This document shows positions 26,237 to 34,820 of a stretch of 64,000 nt of DNA, piece by piece. Both the position numbers and the translations under genes were made by a program. Positions within the stretch are counted from its first letter, which is position 1. Every line of letters starts with the position of its first letter. The notes beneath the pieces are model-generated. The model did not search any database. It was not told the origin of the DNA and saw only the letters and a list, made by a program, of their open reading frames with translations. Source of the stretch: Dysgonomonas sp. 216 (GTDB lineage Bacteria; Bacteroidota; Bacteroidia; Bacteroidales; Dysgonomonadaceae); the NCBI RefSeq assembly GCF_010501065.1, contig NZ_QVMM01000006.1:754-64753 (forward strand), written 5' to 3'.

Positions 26237-27473
26237 ACATCTGTCGCAGAAAATATAGCTTTTGTTTCTCAAAGACACAAAGGGTAGCTTTTTCATTTTC
26301 TAGTCTCATACATAATATATTAAGAAATGAAGCAATTCTGTTTTGCTCCTCATATGAAGGGATATAATGCATTGTGTTGAAATAAGCATCAATAGAGATA
26401 TTCAAAAGACCATGGTTCCGCGCACCTTCTCCTGCTATTTCAGAAATAGCTTGATACCATTTATTGGATTCAAAATAATGTACTAAATAATCAGAGTTGA
26501 CATTATCCAGTGGTTTAAAACAAATATATAAAGTTGATAATGCCCCCTTTTCATGTGAGTCAAGTCGCTTCACAGCTCCCCAAGGATAATCCTTTGAATA
26601 ACTTTTATTATATGCAAATTCACCATTATATAAAAGGTAATAGTTCGACATATCGTTGCTTGCAACCTGTTTGTTGAAAAAAGAAATCTGATCTACTAAA
26701 CCATATTGAGCAGCAATTGTTAATGCTCGTTGAGTTTCATTATCTTTATTCTTGCGAGTTACTCGCGATGTAAATTCTTTTAGTGTGCTTTTTCTCCAAC
26801 TTTCTAAATATTCCGGGAATCGCAAAGCGGGTTTACTTTTTCTATTACAAAATAAAAGATTATCAAGCCCTTTAATTAAGGATTCTAGTTTCTCAATTAT
26901 TTTGTTTTGAGTCTCGATACGCTCATCAATGAGGAGTAGCAAGTGAGCTATTTTTGCCTGTTCTTCTTTAGAAGGGATGCCAATATAAAGTTCATCAAAG
27001 TTTTTAGAATTTATTGAATAAATTTTGGTTCCTTGTGCCAATCGTCTTACTTGATTACGAAAAGGAATTGAAGAAAAAGCATAGCCTTTAAACCCTTTTA
27101 TAGTTAAGTGTTTCTTATCTCTACCATGAATAGTATGCAAGCCACATACTATACACTTATTATTGCAATTTAAAAACTCAATAGCTTTAGCAACATCATT
27201 AGTATCTTCAGAAGCATCAGCGAAGGCTACATCTCCATCTTTACAAATAGTATATTTATTCGGAATAAATTCATCTTTAATATTTGGTAAGGTACATTTA
27301 TCTAATTCAATTTGAGTTGGAAGCCCTTTATGTATTAGTCCATAGTGGAGATTATGAATATTATCAGTCTCAAATTCTAACTGTTCCCATGACAAAGAAT
27401 TAGTTGGGAAGAATTCTAATATATCTGAGACTTTATATTCTTTCCACTCTCCTGTAAACTCCGGAAATCTCAA
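26229..27473 (-). CDS. silent full-length hsdS cassette without a start codon
   Basis: Encodes two recognition domains of HsdS type (RFPEFTGEW at the beginning, ALRFPEY in the middle, closing helix ending FLRQMFI). In frame upstream there is only VPNILNVPN and then a TAA at 27501-27503, with no ATG; the first possible start is the TTG at 27473, which is the Leu codon of the conserved NLRFPEF. The expressed gene has an ATG upstream of this point, so this copy looks promoterless and startless. It becomes expressed if the block flips at repeat A. Confidence 0.82.
   Translation of the reverse strand: MRFPEFTGEWKEYKVSDILEFFPTNSLSWEQLEFETDNIHNLHYGLIHKGLPTQIELDKCTLPNIKDEFIPNKYTICKDGDVAFADASEDTNDVAKAIEFLNCNNKCIVCGLHTIHGRDKKHLTIKGFKGYAFSSIPFRNQVRRLAQGTKIYSINSKNFDELYIGIPSKEEQAKIAHLLLLIDERIETQNKIIEKLESLIKGLDNLLFCNRKSKPALRFPEYLESWRKSTLKEFTSRVTRKNKDNETQRALTIAAQYGLVDQISFFNKQVASNDMSNYYLLYNGEFAYNKSYSKDYPWGAVKRLDSHEKGALSTLYICFKPLDNVNSDYLVHYFESNKWYQAISEIAGEGARNHGLLNISIDAYFNTMHYIPSYEEQNRIASFLNILCMRLENEKATLCVFEKQKLYFLRQMFI
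26868..26884 (-). repeat. shufflon inverted repeat C, right copy (17 bp)
   Basis: Complement of AATCCTTAATTAAAGGG at 25698-25714, located in the central helix of the silent full-length cassette. Confidence 0.85.
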
Positions 27474-27485
27474 ATTTGGAACATT
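27456..27485 (-). repeat. shufflon inverted repeat A, right copy (30 bp)
   Basis: Exact complement of 23865-23894. It lies 70 bp from the start of the recombinase gene. Confidence 0.9.
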
Positions 27486-27554
27486 GAGGATATTTGGTAC
27501 TTAAAGTCTTTCTGTGTATATTCTTTTGAGTAATAATATTAAAATCAGAAGAAT

Positions 27555-28481
27555 ATGACAGGAAAAGTAGAAGTTAGTAAGGTAATCGACCTGTGGAAAA
27601 ATGACAAAAAGCAGTATGTGAAAAAATCAAGTTATTCAGCGTATATGCTTTTAATAGAAAACCACCTGTTACCAAGCTTTGGGAGTCGATTTAGCGTTCA
27701 AGAGTCCGACGTTCAAGAATTTGTGTTCAAAAAGTTGGAAGAGGGATTAAGTCAGAAAACTATCAAGGATATCTTGATTGTCTTGAAAATGATATTGAAA
27801 TTTGGGGTGAAGAATAAACTGCTTGAATATCAACAATTCGACATCCAATTTCCAACAGAAAGAGAAAAGTCTGAAATTGAGGTTCTAAGTAAAAACAATC
27901 AGAAAAAAATCATGAATTATGTTCAAGAACATTTTACATTCAAAAACTTAGGAATTTACATTTGCTTGAGTGCCGGTATTCGAATCGGAGAGATTTGTGC
28001 TTTGACATGGGATGATATAGATACTGAAACCGGTATTATCAATATCAGAAAGACAATCCAACGGATTTATGTTATAGAAGATAATGATAGACGAACTGAA
28101 CTTATCCTTGACTCTCCCAAAACAAAGAATTCTATCCGAGATATTCCGATGAGTAGAGATTTACTGAAAATGCTAAAGCCAATTAAGAAAGTGGTAAATA
28201 GTTCATTTTATCTATTAACCAATGATTTCAAGCCCACAGAACCCCGCACCTATAGAAACTACTACAAGAAACTGATGAAAGAGTTAGATATGCCAGAACT
28301 GAAATTTCATGGACTACGTCATAGCTTTGCCACGAGGTGCATTGAAAGTAAATGTGATTATAAAACGGTTAGTGTCATTTTAGGGCATTCCAATATTAGT
28401 ACTACTCTTAACTTATACGTCCATCCAAACATGGAGCAAAAGAAAAAATGTATAGATCAAATGTTTAAAGCATTAAGATAA
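27555..28481 (+). CDS. tyrosine recombinase, likely hsdS invertase
   Basis: A 308-residue phage-integrase-family protein with an N-terminal SAM-like domain (about 1-95). The catalytic set is complete: Arg in AGIRIGEICAL, Lys in SPKTKNSIRDIP, His-x-x-Arg in HGLRHSFATR, His in LGHSNISTT, and Tyr in LNLYVH. It is divergently placed 70 bp from repeat A of the hsdS cassettes, and such recombinases adjoin phase-variable hsdS loci in other Bacteroidetes and in Gram-positives. Its role in inverting the cassettes is inferred from position. It is distinct from the larger integrase at the attR end. Confidence 0.88.
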   Translation: MTGKVEVSKVIDLWKNDKKQYVKKSSYSAYMLLIENHLLPSFGSRFSVQESDVQEFVFKKLEEGLSQKTIKDILIVLKMILKFGVKNKLLEYQQFDIQFPTEREKSEIEVLSKNNQKKIMNYVQEHFTFKNLGIYICLSAGIRIGEICALTWDDIDTETGIINIRKTIQRIYVIEDNDRRTELILDSPKTKNSIRDIPMSRDLLKMLKPIKKVVNSSFYLLTNDFKPTEPRTYRNYYKKLMKELDMPELKFHGLRHSFATRCIESKCDYKTVSVILGHSNISTTLNLYVHPNMEQKKKCIDQMFKALR

Positions 28482-28486
28482 ACTGA

Positions 28487-28532
28487 CTGACCTCAAGACT
28501 AGAAGTATTTCTTCAAAACGGCTTGAGGTCAG
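28487..28532. repeat. 11-bp perfect inverted repeat between recombinase and traD-like gene
   Basis: CTGACCTCAAG (28487-28497) and CTTGAGGTCAG (28522-28532), 24 bases apart. No T run follows on either strand. It may be a weak bidirectional terminator for the two converging genes or a protein-binding site. Confidence 0.6.
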
Positions 28533-28570
28533 CAAACTAATACTTAAGCTAAAAGATAATCTTATTTCCC

Positions 28571-29254
28571 TTACTCCCTAATAAATTTCATGAAATCAAA
28601 ATTGTCGGTTCCATTGCCTAGTATAGCTTGTCTATTATCTTCAATCCTATTCAAAATAGCCATTGCCCGTTCCTCAGCACCATGAATCTGTTTGGTGAAT
28701 TGGTTGTAAATATCAGTTCCCTCAATTTTTGGAATGATATAACCAATCTGTGTTTCCTCTTCTTTTGTAATCGGTTTACCTTGAAGCGTTTTAACCACCA
28801 ATTCAAATTCATCAATACTTGTTCCTGTACTGAATTGCGAGCGTTCCTTTTCCGTCAGAATAGGAATACTTTCTTCATCTATAGTGTCCGGATCGATGTC
28901 GGAAAGTTCTTCTACTTCCAACGGGATAGACATAAACGGTTTGTTCTCTTCTATCATCTTAGATTGTTGCAACACTAGTTCTTTCAGTTCTGCTATTTCC
29001 TTTTTCAAAAGGTCATCCTGTTTTATTGGCTCTTCTTGTTTAGGTTCTCTTTCATCGGATAGTTTGAATTTTGACTTTCCGATAATATCCGGTATCTGGT
29101 TTGGCTTTGAGGATTGTTGATTTTCATCCGCATCTCTCTTTCTTGATTGATATTTCTTATCAAACCAGTCTTTGAAGATATTCCAAAGATTCAGGCATGC
29201 CATAAAAAAGCAAGCTGTTGCGAGTAGTATTGCTTTTATCTTTTCCGTTTCCAT
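28571..29254 (-). CDS. membrane-anchored acidic protein, possibly a TraD-like conjugation remnant
   Basis: A 227-residue protein with one N-terminal membrane helix (about 8-26), then a basic patch (KKYQSRKRD), a coiled-coil segment (about 80-105), an acidic region, and a helical C-terminal part (EEETQIGYIIPKIEGTDIYNQF). The layout, with a KFKLSDE segment, resembles the small TraD-type proteins of Bacteroidetes conjugative transposons, but I recognise it only weakly. No other transfer gene is present, so it may be a leftover. The IS21-family element begins 44 bp upstream of its start. Confidence 0.5.
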   Translation of the reverse strand: METEKIKAILLATACFFMACLNLWNIFKDWFDKKYQSRKRDADENQQSSKPNQIPDIIGKSKFKLSDEREPKQEEPIKQDDLLKKEIAELKELVLQQSKMIEENKPFMSIPLEVEELSDIDPDTIDEESIPILTEKERSQFSTGTSIDEFELVVKTLQGKPITKEEETQIGYIIPKIEGTDIYNQFTKQIHGAEERAMAILNRIEDNRQAILGNGTDNFDFMKFIRE

Positions 29255-29428
29255 ATTTATAGGTTGATTATTCGGATAATTTCCTCAACTAGTAAATTGT
29301 ATAAAATAATTGAAAAGTATACCACCAGTTAAGTAAAATCTAAGAGAGCATATAATAAAGCTCTGTATTTTACTAACAAATATTAACATTATAAATTCCT
29401 TTGTGTATTAACCAACACAGAGGGTAAA

Positions 29429-31039
29429 ATGATAACAATGGTGGAAAAACAAACAATTATACACATGTACCGTACGGTTGGGTACAGTAAACGGGCTATA
29501 GCCAGGGAGTTGGATATCAGCCGTAAGACCGTTCATAAAGTCATTTGTGAGTATGAAGCAGCTTTAAACTGTCCTGATCCGGAAGCCTCTCTGGAATCGG
29601 TATTAACTACCCAATCACGTTATAACAGTTCGCGGCGCGGCCCTCGTGTTATTGTCGGTAGCCTGAAAGATTTAATAGACGACTGTTTAGAGAAGAACGC
29701 CCGTAAACGTGCCATGGGCCTTAAGAAGCAGTGTATGCGAGGTAAAGACATCTACGAACTGTTAATAGACAAAGGCTTTCAGGTCAGCTATACAGGAGTT
29801 TGTAAATACATCGCCTCAGTTGCTGCCATCAAGAAAGAGGATAAATCCCAGGAAGCCTTTATCCGTGGTTATTATCCACCGGGAGAGTCCTGTGAGTTTG
29901 ACTGGGGTGAAGTCAAGCTTTACTTAAATGGCAAACTTCATCGTATCCAGATGGCCGTCTTTACCCTGAGCCATAGTAACGGGCGTTATGCCTGGCTGTT
30001 CCATCATCAGGACCAGTTAGCCTTTATGGAGTCACACCGTAACTTTTTCCGCCAGATAAAAGGTGTTCCCTCGATTATGGTCTATGACAATATGCGTGTG
30101 GCTATCAAAAAATTTGCAGGAGAAGAAAAGAAACCCACCGATACCCTGCTACGCATGAGTAACTTCTACCGCTACCATTACCGCTTCTGTAATGCCCGTG
30201 CCGGTTGGGAAAAGGGGCATGTAGAGCGTTCTGTCGAATATGTCAGGCGTAAAGCTTTCAGTATCAATCTTCATTATACCTCTCTGGCAGATGCCCAAAA
30301 CCACTTACTGAACATATGTGAGAAGATCAACTCGCGCAGCGGCAGCCCTTCGACAATCAATAAAGTGGAGGAACTGGCCGCAGACCTGGCTGCATTAAGA
30401 CCCTATACCAATGAGATGGGATGCTTCCAGATGGCTGAGTACAAGGTGGACAAGTGGTCCACCATCTGTATGAACTGTTCTCACTACTCGGTTCCCGATA
30501 CACTGGTGGGCAAGATCGTTACTGTTAAGATGTACTCCGAGAAGATTGTTATCCTTTTTGGTAATGATAAAGTAGCCGTACACGAACGCATATACTCCCG
30601 CCAGAAAGGTTGGTCCATCAAACTGGAACATTACCTGAACACCTTGTTGCGTAAACCTGGAGCACTAAACACTTCCCTGGCATTAAAGCAGATGCCGCAG
30701 CCGATACAGGCCTTGTTCAACAAGCATTTTACGGACAAGGCTCGGGATTTTGTCTTCCTTTTACAGTATGCCAGAGAGAACAACTTTAGCGATAACGACA
30801 TAATAGAAGCATACACTTCATTGAAGGCACGGGGCCTGAGAAGTATATCGGCAGACCAGATCAAGGCCATGATGTATACCAATAACGAACCGCAAGGTAT
30901 GCCAGATGAACCTATTTATCTGGATGAGAGTCACAAGAGCGGATCTGCCCTGATCGAAGACGGAGCCATGAGGATACTGATGGATCTCTCGCGCATAATG
31001 GATACAGAAAACAATATAAAAATTATCACTAATAATTAA
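29429..31039 (+). CDS. istA: IS21-family transposase IstA
   Basis: A 536-residue transposase. The N-terminal HTH reads YSKRAIARELDISRKTVHKVI (two overlapping short segments about 18-38), followed by an rve-type catalytic core: Asp in CEFDWGEVKLY, Asp in VYDNMR, and Glu in KGHVERSVEYVRR complete the DDE triad. The C-terminal region is of Mu-type. It acts on the terminal repeats of the element together with IstB. The frame is complete. Confidence 0.93.
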   Translation: MITMVEKQTIIHMYRTVGYSKRAIARELDISRKTVHKVICEYEAALNCPDPEASLESVLTTQSRYNSSRRGPRVIVGSLKDLIDDCLEKNARKRAMGLKKQCMRGKDIYELLIDKGFQVSYTGVCKYIASVAAIKKEDKSQEAFIRGYYPPGESCEFDWGEVKLYLNGKLHRIQMAVFTLSHSNGRYAWLFHHQDQLAFMESHRNFFRQIKGVPSIMVYDNMRVAIKKFAGEEKKPTDTLLRMSNFYRYHYRFCNARAGWEKGHVERSVEYVRRKAFSINLHYTSLADAQNHLLNICEKINSRSGSPSTINKVEELAADLAALRPYTNEMGCFQMAEYKVDKWSTICMNCSHYSVPDTLVGKIVTVKMYSEKIVILFGNDKVAVHERIYSRQKGWSIKLEHYLNTLLRKPGALNTSLALKQMPQPIQALFNKHFTDKARDFVFLLQYARENNFSDNDIIEAYTSLKARGLRSISADQIKAMMYTNNEPQGMPDEPIYLDESHKSGSALIEDGAMRILMDLSRIMDTENNIKIITNN

Positions 31040-31048
31040 TAATCAGTT

Positions 31049-31855
31049 ATGAGACAAGAAGTATTTAATATAAACAACAGTATGCAAATGGAAAATCTGA
31101 ATGAAAAAGAAAAGGTATTTAATTATGCCAAAGAGCTTAAGCTACCAGTCCTGCGGGATGAACTCGACGACTTTATTACCTTGGCAACCGATGAAAACTG
31201 GTCCTACCGGTCCTTCATATGCCAGCTGTTAACCAAGGAAATGGACATGCGTATCGAGGCACGCCGCAAACAACGTATCAGGATAGCAGGCTTCCCTGAA
31301 CTAAAGTACCTTCAGGAACTGGTAAGGGAAGAGTTGCCCAAGGATGCACAAACAGCACTCCCTGAGCTTGAAACGCTGGAATTTATCAAAGAAGGACGTA
31401 ATATCGTATTTTGTGGTAATCCAGGAACAGGCAAGACGCATATGTCCATAGGCCTCGGTATTAAAGCTTGCCTGGAAGGCTATACAGTCTTCTTTACCTC
31501 TGTGCCACGCCTGCTTACACAAATCAGGGAATGCCGATCTCAAAAGAGCCTGAGACAGCTGGAAATGCGCTTCCAGAGGTATGACATGGTCATCTGTGAC
31601 GAGTTTGGATATGTCTCTTGTGATAAGGAAGGAGGAGAACTGCTATTTAACCATCTGTCTCTCAGGGCAGGAAAGAAGTCTACAATCATTACTACAAATC
31701 TTGCTTTTGACAGGTGGGGAGAGATAGTAAAGGATAAGGTTCTCGTGGCGGCGATGGTAGACAGGCTCACGCATAAAGCATATCTGATTAACATGAATGG
31801 ACAATCTTACAGAGTTAAAGAAACTAAAAAAATGTTACAACCTAATGAAGAATAA
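31049..31855 (+). CDS. istB: IS21-family helper ATPase IstB
   Basis: A 268-residue AAA+ ATPase, start possibly at 31082 (MQMENLNEKEK). Walker A is GNPGTGKTH, Walker B VICDEFGYV, and TTNL the sensor. IstB assembles on target DNA and activates IstA. It lies 9 bp after istA. The frame is intact, so the element may still be active. Confidence 0.93.
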   Translation: MRQEVFNINNSMQMENLNEKEKVFNYAKELKLPVLRDELDDFITLATDENWSYRSFICQLLTKEMDMRIEARRKQRIRIAGFPELKYLQELVREELPKDAQTALPELETLEFIKEGRNIVFCGNPGTGKTHMSIGLGIKACLEGYTVFFTSVPRLLTQIRECRSQKSLRQLEMRFQRYDMVICDEFGYVSCDKEGGELLFNHLSLRAGKKSTIITTNLAFDRWGEIVKDKVLVAAMVDRLTHKAYLINMNGQSYRVKETKKMLQPNEE

Positions 31856-32003
31856 ATATCTTTAACCAATCTCAGCCGAGACACTTAGTGGTATACTTTT
31901 CAATTACTAAGTGGACTACTTTTCAATTATATTATACACTGCTTTGTATGAAATAAGGGATTTGTTGTATGAAATGATTTGTTTTTGTTGGATTTGAAAA
32001 TTG

Positions 32004-32039
32004 ACTAAAAAAAGAAACCCCTCTATTAATAGAAGGGTT
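32004..32039 (-). terminator. terminator of the GHKL/Shedu-like operon
   Basis: On the minus strand a near-perfect 11-bp stem (arms at 32016-32026 and 32029-32039) is followed by a run of seven T at 32013-32007. It ends transcription coming from 35249 toward the IS element. Confidence 0.7.
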
Positions 32040-32116
32040 ATAGATAATGATTTTTTATTAGATAAAATGATGTATATAGAACTAATAATATCCTTATTAT
32101 TCACCATAAATAAGTT

Positions 32117-33958
32117 TTATGAAATGAATTTGGATTTTATAAAATTCAAAAAAGTTTGATTTCTAGCATTCGCATCACTAACAACAGCATCAATGTCCCA
32201 CATAAATATTCCTATAGGTAGTGTTTTTTTAGGATTCAACGAAATTGCAACTTCTTTTTCTCTATAATACATTTTTCCTGTAGAATATAGCTCTGTATAT
32301 TCTCCAGATAGAGCCAATTCTGTTGCGTCATCAAATTCGATAATGCCATAATACCAAATTCTTTGTATCTGGTTATTATAATATTTCATTAAACTTCTAG
32401 CTCTTGTTTCTAATTGATTAATTGCTTTTAGATTTTCATATTGTCCCACACCTCTTTTCTTTAATTCTACAATAACAATATCAAAAGGCTTATTTTCATT
32501 AGGACTATTAGAAAAAATAAATGCTAGATCAGGTCTATCTGAGTCTTTTTCAATTATTTCCTCAGCTGTTATATATGATACTAACTCAGTCATCTCTCTA
32601 TCACTAAGAGTAATTTCATATGTCATATATTTATCATCAAGCAACCATGCGTTATTCCTATATAAGTCATTGATTGTGTCTTCTTTTAAGAATCTACCAT
32701 CTTTACCCATATCAGCAAATAACTTATGTAATTCTGCTTCACTATTATTTGAATTAGAATTTTTAAGTCTATTGATAGTCAGTTGCCTAAATAATATATA
32801 TTCAGTTAATGCTCTTGCGGAAATATCTAATGACTTTTTAAATTGTTCATCATCAAGACTTTTTGCTTCTAGTAATTCTTTTTGAGCCTTAAAAAATTCA
32901 TCTTGGGCATTTTTGAGAATATCGTTTCTTCTTAAATATCCTATATTCTCTTCCTTAAAATAACCAGATAAATGAGGATATGTATTTACCAAATTATTCC
33001 TTATCTGTTGATTGTTTTTTTTGACAGCAGGAACCCTTTCCTCAATTAATGATGCAACCTTTTTTCTAAAAAGATGTTGGATAGCCTCTAATTCTTGAGT
33101 TGTGATAGTTAGGTTTTGCCTAGCTAGGTCAACCTTTCCTCTAAAAAAATCAGAGAATAAAAGAAATACCATTTTATACCCAACGGGTGTATTTTCTTTA
33201 TCTATTATATCTACATTAAACGTTCTGTTGTCAACAGAAATTGCGGAAATAAAAGAACTATTGTTTAGATCATCTGTTTTTTCTATAGAAAAATAAAGTT
33301 GAAATTTATCTATCAGATTTATAGAGGCATCTAATTCAACAAACTCTAGATTAGGGATTTCATTATTATTAAGAGACTCCTTGTATATTGTTTCATCTAT
33401 TCTAGTTTCAATATTTATTATTATTTCTTGTTTTTCTTGTTTAAGTTTAAATAACCTAGGATAAAACTCTTCTAGAATTCTATTCTTAAGATACTTGGGA
33501 TTTACAAATTTATTCTTAGCTATTTTTTGAAGAGTGTATCCAGTCATAGTAAAAGTAGAGCCTGTTTCTAAACTTTCACTATTTGTTATAATTGAATTTT
33601 CTTCTTTAAAACCCTCTGAAAATAAAAAATCTCTTTTCTTTCCCTCTGCATATATGCTTGACACATTGACAGTATCAAAATAACACAAATATACAAGCCT
33701 TCCTAACCCTTTATGAGAGCTTTCTTCTACATCAAAAAGTCTAGAAAATTTCCCATATCTATCATCTGTAAATCCAAGACCATTATCTGAAATTTTTATT
33801 TCAAAAGTTTCTGGTTTATTGAATGCTTCAATTGAAATATTAATATTTATTTCACTAGCTTCGGCATCTAGCGAATTAGCTATAGCCTCAAAATAAACCA
33901 TTTCTAAAGATGAATTTCCAAAGAACATTTTAACGGCTTGACCTAGTTTAACTTTCAT
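32117..33958 (-). CDS. GHKL ATPase fused to PD-(D/E)XK nuclease (putative defense effector)
   Basis: A 613-residue protein. The N-terminal 150 residues show the GHKL (Hsp90/MutL/histidine-kinase-type) ATP site: N-box EAIANSLDA with Glu 24, Asn 28 and Asp 31; G1 box SDNGLGF with Asp 58; G2 box GLGR at 84-87. A middle domain with an S5-like fold and helices is followed by a C-terminal PD-(D/E)XK core: Asp 477 (RPDLAF), Glu 498-Leu-Lys 500 (IVELKKRG) and Gln 512 or nearby. No transducer or phosphoacceptor domain is seen, so it is not a histidine kinase. ATP-driven dimer closure controlling a nuclease is the natural model, but is inference. It is third in an operon with a Shedu-like nuclease and an unknown protein. 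Confidence 0.8.
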   Translation of the reverse strand: MKVKLGQAVKMFFGNSSLEMVYFEAIANSLDAEASEININISIEAFNKPETFEIKISDNGLGFTDDRYGKFSRLFDVEESSHKGLGRLVYLCYFDTVNVSSIYAEGKKRDFLFSEGFKEENSIITNSESLETGSTFTMTGYTLQKIAKNKFVNPKYLKNRILEEFYPRLFKLKQEKQEIIINIETRIDETIYKESLNNNEIPNLEFVELDASINLIDKFQLYFSIEKTDDLNNSSFISAISVDNRTFNVDIIDKENTPVGYKMVFLLFSDFFRGKVDLARQNLTITTQELEAIQHLFRKKVASLIEERVPAVKKNNQQIRNNLVNTYPHLSGYFKEENIGYLRRNDILKNAQDEFFKAQKELLEAKSLDDEQFKKSLDISARALTEYILFRQLTINRLKNSNSNNSEAELHKLFADMGKDGRFLKEDTINDLYRNNAWLLDDKYMTYEITLSDREMTELVSYITAEEIIEKDSDRPDLAFIFSNSPNENKPFDIVIVELKKRGVGQYENLKAINQLETRARSLMKYYNNQIQRIWYYGIIEFDDATELALSGEYTELYSTGKMYYREKEVAISLNPKKTLPIGIFMWDIDAVVSDANARNQTFLNFIKSKFIS

Positions 33959-34060
33959 ATATCAAGTAATAAATAAAAAATTGGGACACTAAGATAGAGA
34001 TTTGCAATGAACAAATACTATAAATATTTTTTATTCTTATTATTTAATATGCCTTATAGG

Positions 34061-34804
34061 CTAAATATTTTGTAAATATTTATTTTTCAATTTAATAATT
34101 TCTTCTAAATTATTTTTATAAAAATGTGTTATCATAACTCTATTTTGACAGAACTTCTTCCAGTCAGAATCGGTAATAGCTTTGAATAATGGGCTTGTTA
34201 GAGACCTTTCGTATTCATCTCCATAATCAGAATCTAGACAAGGATAAATGTTATTCTCATTTTTATCTAATAAGTTGGTTAGATAATCAAATGATCTTAT
34301 TTCTATATTAGCTTCTTGTGCTATTTGATTTCTTTTCTCCACATTTATAGCTAAATCATTTCTTCTTCCAATAATTATAGTAAACTTCAAACAACTATCA
34401 TTTAAGACTCTAGTATTATAAAAGGGTAAAAATTTTCGAAAATAAGATTTGTTTTCTATTAAGTATCTTTTCCAATCTCTAATTTGTTGTAGTGCATTAT
34501 TAAAATCTTTTGCTGGAACACCTGCACTTGTGAATAATTGACTAGACGGCTTTTCTATTTCTATAAACTCATATTCTATTCCATTGCTCCATCTGTCTTT
34601 TATATTAACGAAGTCTACTTCATACTCACTTCCAAGCTTGAGTTTAGATATAGTTAAATAACATGCAAAATCTGTAAAGAAAAAACCTGCATTATCTTTA
34701 ATGTATTCATGATATTTTAACTCATTGTAATCATGGTTTAAAAGCTCAAGCCATTCATTTTTCACTTGATCTTTTCTTTTCTGAATGTTTAAAAAGTTAC
34801 TCAT
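34061..34804 (-). CDS. Shedu-like (DUF4263) nuclease-domain protein
   Basis: A 247-residue protein. Residues about 50-115 match the Shedu/DUF4263 pattern: SKLKLGSEYEVDFVNIK with Asp 64, EFIEIEKPSSQLFTSAG with Glu 82, Glu 84 and Lys 85, then NNALQQIRDW. This is a PD-(D/E)XK-type core as in the SduA anti-phage nuclease. The N-terminal part is short, so it is nearly a bare catalytic domain. The C-terminal third (from about 170) is not recognised. It lies 16 bp after the 142-residue gene and 102 bp before the GHKL gene on the minus strand, so the three are probably one transcription unit. Confidence 0.72.
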   Translation of the reverse strand: MSNFLNIQKRKDQVKNEWLELLNHDYNELKYHEYIKDNAGFFFTDFACYLTISKLKLGSEYEVDFVNIKDRWSNGIEYEFIEIEKPSSQLFTSAGVPAKDFNNALQQIRDWKRYLIENKSYFRKFLPFYNTRVLNDSCLKFTIIIGRRNDLAINVEKRNQIAQEANIEIRSFDYLTNLLDKNENNIYPCLDSDYGDEYERSLTSPLFKAITDSDWKKFCQNRVMITHFYKNNLEEIIKLKNKYLQNI

Positions 34805-34820
34805 AGGAGACAGTTAAGTG

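Larger units (their letters stand above)
29298..31938 (+). mobile_element. IS21-family insertion sequence (2.64 kb)
   Basis: The ends begin TGTATAA(A/T)ATAATTGAAAAG on each strand: left at 29298, right (complement) at 31938. Multiple terminal repeats typical of IS21 are present at the right end, where AATTGAAAAGTA occurs twice in tandem, 31890-31930. It carries istA and istB. No target-site duplication is visible: the flanks read AGTAAAT on the left and CTGCTTT on the right. This suggests that the element has been involved in a deletion or recombination since insertion. Confidence 0.85.

Noticed and set aside
32117..33958. The GHKL protein as a histidine kinase or MutL
   Set aside because: There is no phosphoacceptor histidine domain, membrane helix or MutL endonuclease signature, and the C-terminus carries a restriction-type nuclease core.
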